The position numbers were made by a program, and so were the translations under genes. Shown here piece by piece: positions 9,498 through 16,823 of a stretch of 64,000 nucleotides of DNA; position 1 is the stretch's first letter, and the number at the start of each line of letters is the position of its first letter. The notes beneath the pieces are model-generated. The model searched no databases and had not been told where the DNA came from. It was given only the letters and a program-made list of their open reading frames with translations. This stretch comes from Pelosinus fermentans (GTDB taxonomy: Bacteria; Bacillota; Negativicutes; DSM-13327): contig DJJR01000036.1 in NCBI GenBank assembly GCA_002434245.1, positions 1 through 64,000 of the forward strand, in the 5' to 3' direction.

Positions 9498-9504
9498 TAT
9501 TACT

Positions 9505-9564
9505 AAGCTGACTGGATAACCAGAGGCTGGCTTCTTTCGTAAAAACGAAGAAACCAGTCTTTTT
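9505..9564 (+). ncRNA. Leader motif copy B2 (diverged, tandem with B)
   Basis: GCTGA is followed by the stem CTGG(9512-9515)/CCAG(9520-9523) with loop ATAA, then AGGC and a second terminator (GGCTGG with CCAGTC, extended by CTTCTT/AAGAA, five T). The architecture matches the other copies although the stem bases have changed in a compensated way. With copy B this makes two consecutive terminators in one leader, as in tandem riboswitches. Confidence 0.6.
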
Positions 9565-9584
9565 GATTTTAAGGAGGTGAGAAA

Positions 9585-9881
9585 ATGTCAATTATGCTAG
9601 TTGGCGCAGATCATTTAGGAAGTATCGAAAAAAAACTGCAGACATTAGGAATTCATGCAATTGATCATGTTACAGGTAGAAATGTTTCTGATCGAAAACA
9701 CTTTAAGTTTCCGTTATCAACAACTTTAATTGTGATCTTTATTGATTATATTAATCATACTACAGCGAAAAATATTAAACAACTGGCCAAATCCCAAGGG
9801 GTTCCCCTCGTGTTCGCAAATCGTTCTTGGAGTTCATTACAAGATAAATTAGTCGATTTCAATTTAAAAGAACTAGGATAA
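9585..9881 (+). CDS. DUF2325 domain protein
   Basis: A 98-residue cytoplasmic protein of the DUF2325 family, starting with the typical MLVGADHLGSI-like segment and carrying a Rossmann-like pattern (TTLIVIFIDYINHTTAKNIKQ). No function is established for the family to my knowledge. A perfect AAGGAGGTGA ribosome-binding site precedes the ATG. It is the first gene behind the B-B2 tandem leader and is followed after 35 bases by the DUF2292 gene, with which it should be co-transcribed. Confidence 0.8.
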   Translation: MSIMLVGADHLGSIEKKLQTLGIHAIDHVTGRNVSDRKHFKFPLSTTLIVIFIDYINHTTAKNIKQLAKSQGVPLVFANRSWSSLQDKLVDFNLKELG

Positions 9882-9916
9882 TTATACTATGTTTTATTAA
9901 AAAGGAGGTCTTTGTA

Positions 9917-10306
9917 GTGCAATCCTGTTCCGATGCGAAGAATAATGTGGCAAATTTAAGAGGAGCAATTAAACCATTGCCGTCTCAAGTGTTTGATATT
10001 ATTGAGCATTTTTTATTAAACGTTCAACATGGTCACTTAATTTTAATGATACAAGATGGATTTGTTGTTAAAATAGATAAAATTGAAAAGTTTATGATCT
10101 CGGCTAAAAGTAGAGAGGGCAGTTTTTCAATAAAGGAAAAGACAAAGAAAAAACATCCTATGCAAATGAAAATTTTATCTGATTTACAAAGTATACGATA
10201 CGGACAATTGGTCATTCATGTGAATAATGGGCAAGTAGGACAAATTGAAAAGACTGAAAAAAGGCGTATTGATGAGCTGGAAGGACTGTATGGTGATGGC
10301 ATCTGA
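9917..10306 (+). CDS. Tandem DUF2292 (YezD-like) protein
   Basis: A 129-residue protein made of two YezD/DUF2292-like units. Unit one (about 28-59) carries HGHLILMIQDGFVVKIDKIE and unit two (about 84-117) carries YGQLVIHVNNGQVGQIEKTE. Typical YezD proteins are about 55-60 residues with one unit, so this is an internal duplication. Unit two matches the usual pattern better (QIEKTEKRR). A basic linker (about 62-80) joins them. The GTG start is nine bases after AAGGAGG. The molecular role of YezD proteins is unknown; they are often seen near sulfur-assimilation genes. Confidence 0.72.
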   Translation: MQSCSDAKNNVANLRGAIKPLPSQVFDIIEHFLLNVQHGHLILMIQDGFVVKIDKIEKFMISAKSREGSFSIKEKTKKKHPMQMKILSDLQSIRYGQLVIHVNNGQVGQIEKTEKRRIDELEGLYGDGI

Positions 10307-10384
10307 AAATCTGAGAAGTCTTTTAAGAGTTAGTAGCTTATAATAATGAAGGTATACTTTTGTAATGATTTTTTAATGCTATGG

Positions 10385-10412
10385 TTGACAACAACATTTA
10401 TAAGCGTATAAT
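10385..10412 (+). promoter_or_regulatory. Sigma-A promoter of the DUF1847 gene
   Basis: TTGACA (10385-10390), 16-base spacer, TATAAT (10407-10412). It is the strongest of the three promoters in this block and drives leader copy C. Confidence 0.85.
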
Positions 10413-10454
10413 AAAATGAGAAAGTTATTGTTGTTGATAATTATATAGATGCAT

Positions 10455-10522
10455 TATTATCTTGGTTGATCAGACACACTGAAGACTGAAGATGCTCTTT
10501 TTAGGCATCTTCAGTCTTTTTT
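10455..10522 (+). ncRNA. Leader motif copy C: small hairpin plus terminator
   Basis: GGTTGA is followed by the stem TCAG(10470-10473)/CTGA(10479-10482) with loop ACACA, then AGAC. GAC opens a 12-bp perfect terminator stem (GACTGAAGATGC 10484-10495 with GCATCTTCAGTC 10505-10516) and six T. ATTAT and GGTTGATCAG are shared with copy A. The DUF1847 start codon is 33 bases downstream. Confidence 0.78.
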
Positions 10523-10554
10523 ATTGTGATAAAAGTAAAAATGGGGGAAGAAAG

Positions 10555-11229
10555 ATGAGTAGAAAAAAAGATATAGAGAATTTAAGTTGCACAGACTGCA
10601 GTATTTACAATTGTAGAAGCCAGGATAAGAAATTCCCGGAGTTCTGTTTAACGACTAAAGATAATGATGGACATTCCATTGCTGATGATATTGAAGAAAT
10701 TAAAAATTACCTGCAGGGAGATGAACAAGATGCAGTGGTTGCTAGAGCATCAGCTCAAGTAGAGGGGCTTTTTTATGGCAAGTTAACAAGGGTAGAGGAA
10801 ATTATTGAATTTGCTAACCGCATTGGTGCTAAGAAAATTGGTATTGCAACTTGTGCTGGTTTGATAGAGGAATCAAAAATCTTTACCAATATTCTTACAG
10901 CCAGAGGCTTTGATTATTATAGTGCCATTTGCAAAGTAGGGTCTGTCGACAAAACGGAAATTGGCATATTAGAAGAGCATAAAATAAGACCCGGCGGTCA
11001 TGAAGCAATGTGCAATCCTATCTTGCAAGCTCGTATTTTAAATTACCATAAGACAGATTTAAATGTCGTGGTTGGTTTGTGTGTAGGACATGATTCTTTA
11101 TTTATAAAATACTCTGATGCACTGGTTACTACTCTTGTAACTAAAGATCGGATCACAGGTCATAATCCAGTTGCGGCTTTATATACGGCTCACTCGTACT
11201 ATAGAAAATTATTGCAAGCAAAAGAATAA
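10555..11229 (+). CDS. DUF1847 cysteine-rich protein
   Basis: A 224-residue cytoplasmic protein of the DUF1847 family, presumed to bind metal. The N-terminus carries C-x2-C-x4-C-x10-C (Cys12, 15, 20, 31). Further conserved-looking cysteines lie in TCAGL, ICKVG, AMCNP and GLCVGHD. The function is unknown. The ATG follows GGGGGAAG; an in-frame upstream start would lie inside the leader terminator and is rejected. It is a single-gene unit behind leader copy C, so it shares its likely signal with the ABC transporter and the DUF2325/DUF2292 pair. Confidence 0.8.
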   Translation: MSRKKDIENLSCTDCSIYNCRSQDKKFPEFCLTTKDNDGHSIADDIEEIKNYLQGDEQDAVVARASAQVEGLFYGKLTRVEEIIEFANRIGAKKIGIATCAGLIEESKIFTNILTARGFDYYSAICKVGSVDKTEIGILEEHKIRPGGHEAMCNPILQARILNYHKTDLNVVVGLCVGHDSLFIKYSDALVTTLVTKDRITGHNPVAALYTAHSYYRKLLQAKE

Positions 11230-11405
11230 TTCGGCTTTTGTATGTTCAAGAAAATGTGAATGGCTTTTGAGGTGGAGTGGTATGATACAAGTAAAAGGGA
11301 TGCACAAATCAAATCATCTGGAAAGCAGCAAGTAGTAAAAGGAATTTTATCGATTTTGGATTATTCTATATAAAGACAGGAATTACCGCTGTTTAACTAT
11401 ATAAA

Positions 11406-11423
11406 TGAACAGTATAATGTTCA
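11406..11423. promoter_or_regulatory. Palindrome just upstream of the C-S lyase gene
   Basis: TGAACA-GTATAA-TGTTCA is an 18-base interrupted palindrome ending 16 bases before the start codon. Its position suits an operator. The rest of the 210-base gap shows no leader hairpin of the A/B/C type and no other clear feature. Confidence 0.45.
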
Positions 11424-11439
11424 GTGAGGATGTGGTAAC

Positions 11440-12639
11440 ATGACAAATCGTACTATACAATTTGATTTTGATAAAATAATACCTCGCCAAGGGACTGGCA
11501 GCCGCAAATGGGATGCTTTGGAGAATGTATTTGGCAGTAATGATGTGCTGCCTCTTTGGATCGCTGATATGGATTTTTCTTCACCCAAAGCAGTGTCTAC
11601 TGCGATCATAGAACGTGCTAATTATCCAATCTATGCGTACAATACTCAGGAAAAATCTCTTTATCAGTCTGTAATTGAGTGGGCGAAGAAACGTCATGAC
11701 TGGGAAATTGAAGAAGAGTGGATTCTGCTTGCTCCTGGTGTTGTTCCATCGATAAGTCTGTCAATTTTTGCACTTTCGGAACCAGGGGATGGTATTATTA
11801 TTCAACCTCCTGTGTATCCGCCATTTTTTGCTTCTATTAAAGATAATGATCGTAAGGTAGTTGAAAATCCCCTTCTTTTAAAAAATGGACGTTATGAAAT
11901 CGACTTTGAGGACTTAGAACAAAAACTAGCAGATCCAAATAATAAATTGCTTTTATTATGCAGTCCCCATAATCCTGTTGGTCGTGTGTGGAGCAGAGCA
12001 GAGCTGCAAAAGGTATATGAACTTTGCCAAAAATATGAGGTTGATGTATTGGCAGATGAGATACACAATGATTTAGTATTTCAAGGTCACAAGCATACTG
12101 TTTTTGCCTCATTGGGTACACCTGTATGTAAGCAAACTGTTACCTTTATGGCTGCCAGTAAGACTTTCAATGTGGCTGGACTCAATTTTTCTTTTATAAT
12201 TGCTCCGTGTAAACGCAGACGTGGGTTGATCCAGAATTGGATTACCAAATTGCATATCGGTCGCAATAATGTTTTTGGTGGAATTGGTACTGAAGCTGCT
12301 TACAGAGATGGCGAAACCTGGCTAAATGCATTGCTGCTATACCTTGAGAAAAATGCGGATACATTGGTTGATTTTATTCAAACCAGGCTGCCAGAAGTGA
12401 AAGTAAGTAAACCAGAAGGCACTTACTTAATATGGTTAGATTTCCGTGCATATTTTACAAATGATAAAGAACTGCAGAAGTTTCTTGTACAAACAGCGAA
12501 GGTTGGATTAAATGCAGGCAGAAATTTCGGAACGCAAGGTGAAGGATTTGCTCGTATTAATATTGCCACGCAAAGAAGTGTCTTGCTAGAGGCGTTGACA
12601 AGAATTGAAAATGCATTGTTGAACTACAAAAAAATATAG
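11440..12639 (+). CDS. patB: MalY/PatB-type C-S lyase (PLP)
   Basis: A PLP-dependent fold-type I enzyme of the MalY/PatB class. It cleaves the carbon-sulfur bond of cystathionine or cysteine conjugates, giving homocysteine or a thiol plus pyruvate and ammonia. The 399 residues match the family. Motifs seen are LWIADMDF near residue 40, the SPHNPVGRVW segment, ADEIHNDL, and the PLP lysine in AASKTFNVAGL near residue 241. It stands alone, with a palindrome before and a strong terminator after. Its presence beside an SsuABC-like importer and a YezD-like protein suggests organosulfur use, by inference. Confidence 0.88.
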   Translation: MTNRTIQFDFDKIIPRQGTGSRKWDALENVFGSNDVLPLWIADMDFSSPKAVSTAIIERANYPIYAYNTQEKSLYQSVIEWAKKRHDWEIEEEWILLAPGVVPSISLSIFALSEPGDGIIIQPPVYPPFFASIKDNDRKVVENPLLLKNGRYEIDFEDLEQKLADPNNKLLLLCSPHNPVGRVWSRAELQKVYELCQKYEVDVLADEIHNDLVFQGHKHTVFASLGTPVCKQTVTFMAASKTFNVAGLNFSFIIAPCKRRRGLIQNWITKLHIGRNNVFGGIGTEAAYRDGETWLNALLLYLEKNADTLVDFIQTRLPEVKVSKPEGTYLIWLDFRAYFTNDKELQKFLVQTAKVGLNAGRNFGTQGEGFARINIATQRSVLLEALTRIENALLNYKKI

Positions 12640-12657
12640 AAGACTAGACAAAAGAAA

Positions 12658-12698
12658 CAATACAAAAATCCTGCACATTCATGCAGGATTTTTGTATT
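12658..12698 (+). terminator. Terminator after patB
   Basis: TACAAAAATCCTGCA pairs perfectly with TGCAGGATTTTTGTA around a six-base loop. It is symmetric and could work in both directions. Confidence 0.88.
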
Positions 12699-12783
12699 TA
12701 GTGGAAAACCTATATGCTTATAAAGAAGAAAGGTGCCTTGATCATTAAGAGGTAAAAGTAATCATTGAAGGGGTAATTGTCAT

Positions 12784-15165
12784 ATGCCCAATATCATTAT
12801 TTTGATTACAGCAGCATTTACAGCTGGTATTTGGTGTGCTAATTATTTTATATGGCTGTTACCTTTCTTATATGTTGGCAGTTTTATTATTACTGTTATT
12901 TTGATTTGGAAAATTCACAAACAGCAGTCAGTGGCTTGGCTGTTGGCGGTATTATTCTTTATAGTTGGTATGTTGCGCTTTATTCATGCAGATGCTTTTG
13001 CTATAAACGATGTCAGCCGCTATGCAGGGGAAAGGATAACTGTATATGCTATTATTGAAGAACCAGCTCATGTGACGTATTTAGCACAAGAGAAAAGTAG
13101 AGTCAGATACATTCTGGCAATTGATGAAGCGCAAGCTGAAAATACTAAAAAAGAAACTGCTTCAGGAAAATTGTATTTGTATGCTAGACAAACAAATCAA
13201 GATCGGGTTTTTAAAGCGGGGGACAAGATTAAAGTAACTGCTGAAGTTATTGCTTTACATGGCTATAATAATCCAGGACAATATGATAGTGTCGCCGCTG
13301 CACATCTACAGGGGATTAGAGGACGAATGTCTGTTTCGGGTAATGCGATACACTTAGTTAGTGAAAGTCACTCAATCTGGAAAGAAAGTATGGAAAGATG
13401 GCGGATAGCGATAATCAGTAATATTGAGCGTGTAATGCCATCGAGCCATAAGGCGATTCTTGTAGGAATGCTGTTTGGCGGTTATAGCGAAATTCCTCGT
13501 GATGTGGTGGCTGATTTTGCTACAACAGGAATTGTACATATCTTATCCGTATCCGGCTCGCATATTGCTTTAGTAGTAGGGGTCATAACCGTATTAGGCA
13601 CAGGAATGTTCAGGCGTTTTACCTATGCGAATCAACTAATTCCCTTATTTGCAGCTTTTTTTATTACTTTATATGCTGTGTTTTGTGGCTTGACACCACC
13701 AGTGTTGCGTTCTCTTATAATGGGGTTGATTGGGTTAGGTGCGGTATGCTTGAATCGGGAGAAAGATGCTGCCGTTGCATTATGTTTATCTGTGTTAGGT
13801 ATGCTGATTTATCAGCCAGCATTAATTTATGACCTAAGTTTTCAATTATCTTTTACCGCAACAGCAGGCTTAGTGTTTTTTAATGCTAAAACTGTAAATA
13901 TGCTGGAAAGTATGATTCCGCTTTACCTGGCTCGGCCTTTGGCTGTTACCATAGCTGCCCAAGTAGGTGTATTTCCTTTTATTGCTTGGCATTTTAATAG
14001 TTTTTCTCTAAGCTCTTTTGTAGCGAATCTATTCATTGTTCCTATTATTGAAGGGATTGTCATATTAGGCTTGTTTGGTGCCTTTAGTAGTATGATCGTT
14101 GGTGTTATTGGAGCAATATGCTCAGTGGCTTGCAGTTTAATGATTAGTTTGGTTTTGCAATTGACACAATGGCTGGCAGACATGCCTGCAGCAAAGCTGT
14201 ATGTGCCTTCGATTGGACTGGCTGGTAGTATAATATATTATGTTTTGGTAAGCTGGGTATATGGGTATAAACCGAAAAATATGTTATCCTTAAAAGATAC
14301 GGTGGAACGATGGCCTCAAAGAAGTGCTGTAGTAGTGTTGATCCTTGTTTTTTGCATCCTAGTATATCGTGTTTATCCTGCTCCTCTTTCGGTTCATTTT
14401 ATTGATGTAGGGCAGGGAGATGCGGCTCTTATCATAACGCCCCATGGACGAACAATTTTAGTGGATACAGGAGGTACTTTAGGGGAAAGTACAGATTTTG
14501 ATATTGGCTATAGAGTTCTGGTGCCGTATTTAAGACATTATGGCGTACTGACAGTTGATTATCTTTTTTTGACCCATGGTCATCAAGATCATGCTGGGGG
14601 AGCAGCAGGAATCGCTGGAGAGATACCAATAAAGCATATTATGTTGTCTCGTGAGAACTATACCCAGGCAGTGCTAAATCTATTGAAGGCGGCACCTAAC
14701 AGTGCCCGTATTGCGGTTTATGAAGGGCAAAAAATAGAGATTGATGGTGCAATTGTTAACGTATTGCATGCTGATACAGGATTGAGCCAAAAACAACCAA
14801 GTAATGAGGTGTCCAGCGTCATACAGGTACGTTATGGAAAACATAGTTTTTTATTTACCGGAGATCTTCCAGCCCAAGGAGAAGACGAGATAATACATAA
14901 TGGTAGGGATGTTTCGAGTACGGTATTAAAAGTAGGCCATCACGGTTCAAAAACATCTTCTACCGATGAATTCTTGCAGACTGTTGATCCCGAATATGCA
15001 GTTATTTCTGTAGGGAAAAATAATTCTTTCGGGCATCCTCATGAAGAGGTCATCCAGCGTTTGTTGTTTTATGGGAGTAAAATCTATCGTACAGATGAGC
15101 AGGGAGCTATCGTCTTTAAGACGAATGGCAGCGCGCTAACAGTTGATACGTTTTTAAAAGATTGA
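12784..15165 (+). CDS. comEC: DNA internalisation protein ComEC/Rec2
   Basis: Polytopic membrane channel through which single-stranded DNA enters the cell during transformation. The 793 residues give the full three-part layout. An N-terminal DUF4131/OB region (about 1-200) comes first, then the competence membrane domain with many helices (about 215-520, VHILSVSGSHIALVVG). The C-terminal metallo-beta-lactamase-like domain (about 535-790) has the metal motif THGHQDHAGG near residue 596 and VGHHGSKTSS. It is preceded by a 144-base gap instead of following comEA. holA begins 19 bases downstream, as in many Firmicutes. Confidence 0.96.
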   Translation: MPNIIILITAAFTAGIWCANYFIWLLPFLYVGSFIITVILIWKIHKQQSVAWLLAVLFFIVGMLRFIHADAFAINDVSRYAGERITVYAIIEEPAHVTYLAQEKSRVRYILAIDEAQAENTKKETASGKLYLYARQTNQDRVFKAGDKIKVTAEVIALHGYNNPGQYDSVAAAHLQGIRGRMSVSGNAIHLVSESHSIWKESMERWRIAIISNIERVMPSSHKAILVGMLFGGYSEIPRDVVADFATTGIVHILSVSGSHIALVVGVITVLGTGMFRRFTYANQLIPLFAAFFITLYAVFCGLTPPVLRSLIMGLIGLGAVCLNREKDAAVALCLSVLGMLIYQPALIYDLSFQLSFTATAGLVFFNAKTVNMLESMIPLYLARPLAVTIAAQVGVFPFIAWHFNSFSLSSFVANLFIVPIIEGIVILGLFGAFSSMIVGVIGAICSVACSLMISLVLQLTQWLADMPAAKLYVPSIGLAGSIIYYVLVSWVYGYKPKNMLSLKDTVERWPQRSAVVVLILVFCILVYRVYPAPLSVHFIDVGQGDAALIITPHGRTILVDTGGTLGESTDFDIGYRVLVPYLRHYGVLTVDYLFLTHGHQDHAGGAAGIAGEIPIKHIMLSRENYTQAVLNLLKAAPNSARIAVYEGQKIEIDGAIVNVLHADTGLSQKQPSNEVSSVIQVRYGKHSFLFTGDLPAQGEDEIIHNGRDVSSTVLKVGHHGSKTSSTDEFLQTVDPEYAVISVGKNNSFGHPHEEVIQRLLFYGSKIYRTDEQGAIVFKTNGSALTVDTFLKD

Positions 15166-15184
15166 AGGATAACAGGAGGTAGTT

Positions 15185-16222
15185 ATGGGGTATGCAGAGG
15201 TTATTCAAGGGCTAAAAAAAGGGCAGGTAAAATCTGTTTACCTATTATACGGCGAAGAGGCTTATTTTATAAAACAGCTCGAGCAGGCAGTGATCACTGC
15301 CGTATTAGCACCTGAGGAAATAGACATGAATCTTCTTACTTTAGATAAGGACCCTGCTATAAATGAATTAATTGCTTTAATTGAAACGGTTCCGTTTATG
15401 GGGGGGAAGAATGTAATTCATATTCGGGGCACTGCCTTACTGCGTCCACGAAAAAGTGGTGGAAATGAGCAAGGGGAAATTAGTGACAAAGTTGAGGAAC
15501 GCTTATTTAAGGTCATTAGTGATATGCCGGATTATACGCATTTGATTCTCTCGACTACGGATAAAGTAGATAAACGGCGTAAATTGTTTAAACTAATCGA
15601 AAAACACGGAGCTGCTGTAGAACTAGCCAATATCAAAGCAAGGGATGTGAGAGGCTGGCTTACGGCTAAATTGGCTGAACTGAATAAGAAAATGGATAGC
15701 GATGCTATGGAGTATTTTCTGGGAGTAGTTAGCATTATGCCTCAAATATCCCTAAGTTTTTTGCATAACGAATTAGAGAAAGCTGCTTTATTTACAGACG
15801 GAAAAACTAGAATTAGTCAATCTGATCTTATAACGATTATGTCAAGTATACCGGAAATTTCTATTTTTTCAATGATTGATGCGGTTAGTCAAAAGCAAAT
15901 GGGTAAAGCATTACAGCTAATGGGAGAGCAGTTAAAGTCGGGAGAACATCCTCTTAAGTTGGTATCTCTATTAGCACGGCAAGTACGCTTGATGTGGCAG
16001 GCTAAAGAGATGTCAAAGGATGGATATGGTAATAGAGAAATCGCTGAAAGACTTGGCTTAGTACCTTTTATCGGTGAAAAAATGCTGAAACAAAGTAAGA
16101 ATTTTACCTCAGAGATATTAAAAGAAGTTACGTTTGCCTTAGCGGCAGCCGACTATGATCTAAAATCTGGCAGGGCTAATAAGTCGGCTTTAGAGGAAAT
16201 CATTATTGCGATGTGCAGATAA
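15185..16222 (+). CDS. holA: DNA polymerase III delta subunit
   Basis: Clamp-loader delta subunit that opens the beta clamp at the replication fork. It has 345 residues, the usual length. The N-terminus (VYLLYGEEAYFIKQLE) matches the HolA AAA+-like domain I, which lacks a functional P-loop, followed by the helical C-terminal collar domain. The ATG lies 8 bases after GGAGG. It follows comEC closely and precedes rpsT on the other strand, the standard comEC-holA-rpsT order. Confidence 0.95.
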   Translation: MGYAEVIQGLKKGQVKSVYLLYGEEAYFIKQLEQAVITAVLAPEEIDMNLLTLDKDPAINELIALIETVPFMGGKNVIHIRGTALLRPRKSGGNEQGEISDKVEERLFKVISDMPDYTHLILSTTDKVDKRRKLFKLIEKHGAAVELANIKARDVRGWLTAKLAELNKKMDSDAMEYFLGVVSIMPQISLSFLHNELEKAALFTDGKTRISQSDLITIMSSIPEISIFSMIDAVSQKQMGKALQLMGEQLKSGEHPLKLVSLLARQVRLMWQAKEMSKDGYGNREIAERLGLVPFIGEKMLKQSKNFTSEILKEVTFALAAADYDLKSGRANKSALEEIIIAMCR

Positions 16223-16275
16223 AAGCAAAGGGCGAAGAATCTGGTGCACTACCAGTTCCTCGCCCTTTGCTTTTA
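16221..16275 (+). terminator. Terminator after holA
   Basis: AAAAGCAAAGGGCGA pairs with TCGCCCTTTGCTTTT, and an inner stem CTGGT/ACCAG is nested inside. It begins at the holA stop codon. Confidence 0.85.
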
Positions 16276-16291
16276 TAGAAAATGATAACGT

Positions 16292-16330
16292 AAAAAGCCT
16301 CTGAACATAGCAAAATGAACAGAGGCTTTA
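16292..16330 (-). terminator. Terminator of rpsT
   Basis: On the minus strand AAAGCCTCTG and CAGAGGCTTTTT form a 10-bp stem with a T-run, just after the rpsT stop. It is separate from the holA terminator 17 bases away. Confidence 0.85.
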
Positions 16331-16337
16331 ATCTTAA

Positions 16338-16604
16338 TTAATTAGCTAAAGCGTTAATTTTACGAGCTAATCTCGATTTTTTACGAGCTGCGGCATTTTT
16401 ATGAACAACACCTTTGCTGGCTGCCTTGTCAATAGTTTTGCTGGCATTAATTAGAAGAGCTTTCGCTTCATCAGTGTTACCAGCAGTTACAGACTCAACT
16501 ACTTTGCGAGATACAGTTCTAATGGTTGATCTCACCGCAAAGTTTCTAGCACGTCGCTCAGCATCAGTTTTTACGCTACGTTCAGATGACTTAATGTTTG
16601 GCAA
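16338..16604 (-). CDS. rpsT: 30S ribosomal protein S20
   Basis: Small ribosomal subunit protein that binds the 5' domain of 16S rRNA. The TTG start (complement of 16602-16604) lies five bases after a perfect AAGGAGGTGA and gives 88 residues, the family length. The protein then begins MPNIKSSERSVKT, which matches the S20 N-terminus. A longer reading from an upstream ATG would include the Shine-Dalgarno. It is the first of only two minus-strand genes in the window, with its own promoter and terminator; the inverted rpsT between holA and gpr is standard in Firmicutes. Confidence 0.96.
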   Translation of the reverse strand: MPNIKSSERSVKTDAERRARNFAVRSTIRTVSRKVVESVTAGNTDEAKALLINASKTIDKAASKGVVHKNAAARKKSRLARKINALAN

Positions 16605-16640
16605 GTGATTCACCTCCTTAAAGAGCATGTTACCTATAGT

Positions 16641-16669
16641 ATCTTAGCATGTGATTATGGAAAATGCAA
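16641..16669 (-). promoter_or_regulatory. Promoter of rpsT
   Basis: On the minus strand TTGCAT, 17-base spacer, TAAGAT, with predicted start about 30 bases before the TTG codon. Confidence 0.7.
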
Positions 16670-16823
16670 GTAACAAATAATAATTTATAGCTATAAGTTG
16701 GGAATTTTCCAAGGGTTTGCATACTTATAGGAAGATACTTTTATTACGGGATGTGTTAATTGCATAGCTAGTAATATTTTAGGGCAAAATAATTTTGATT
16801 TTAGACCTAAGGAGTGGATAAAA

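Noticed and set aside
10492..10554. A longer start for the DUF1847 gene.
   Set aside because: It would lie in the terminator of the leader; the ATG at 10555 has a good ribosome-binding site and gives the family N-terminus.
16690..16823. A sigma-G promoter for gpr (CATACTTA near 16720).
   Set aside because: Only the -10 box is suggestive and no matching -35 box is seen at the right distance.
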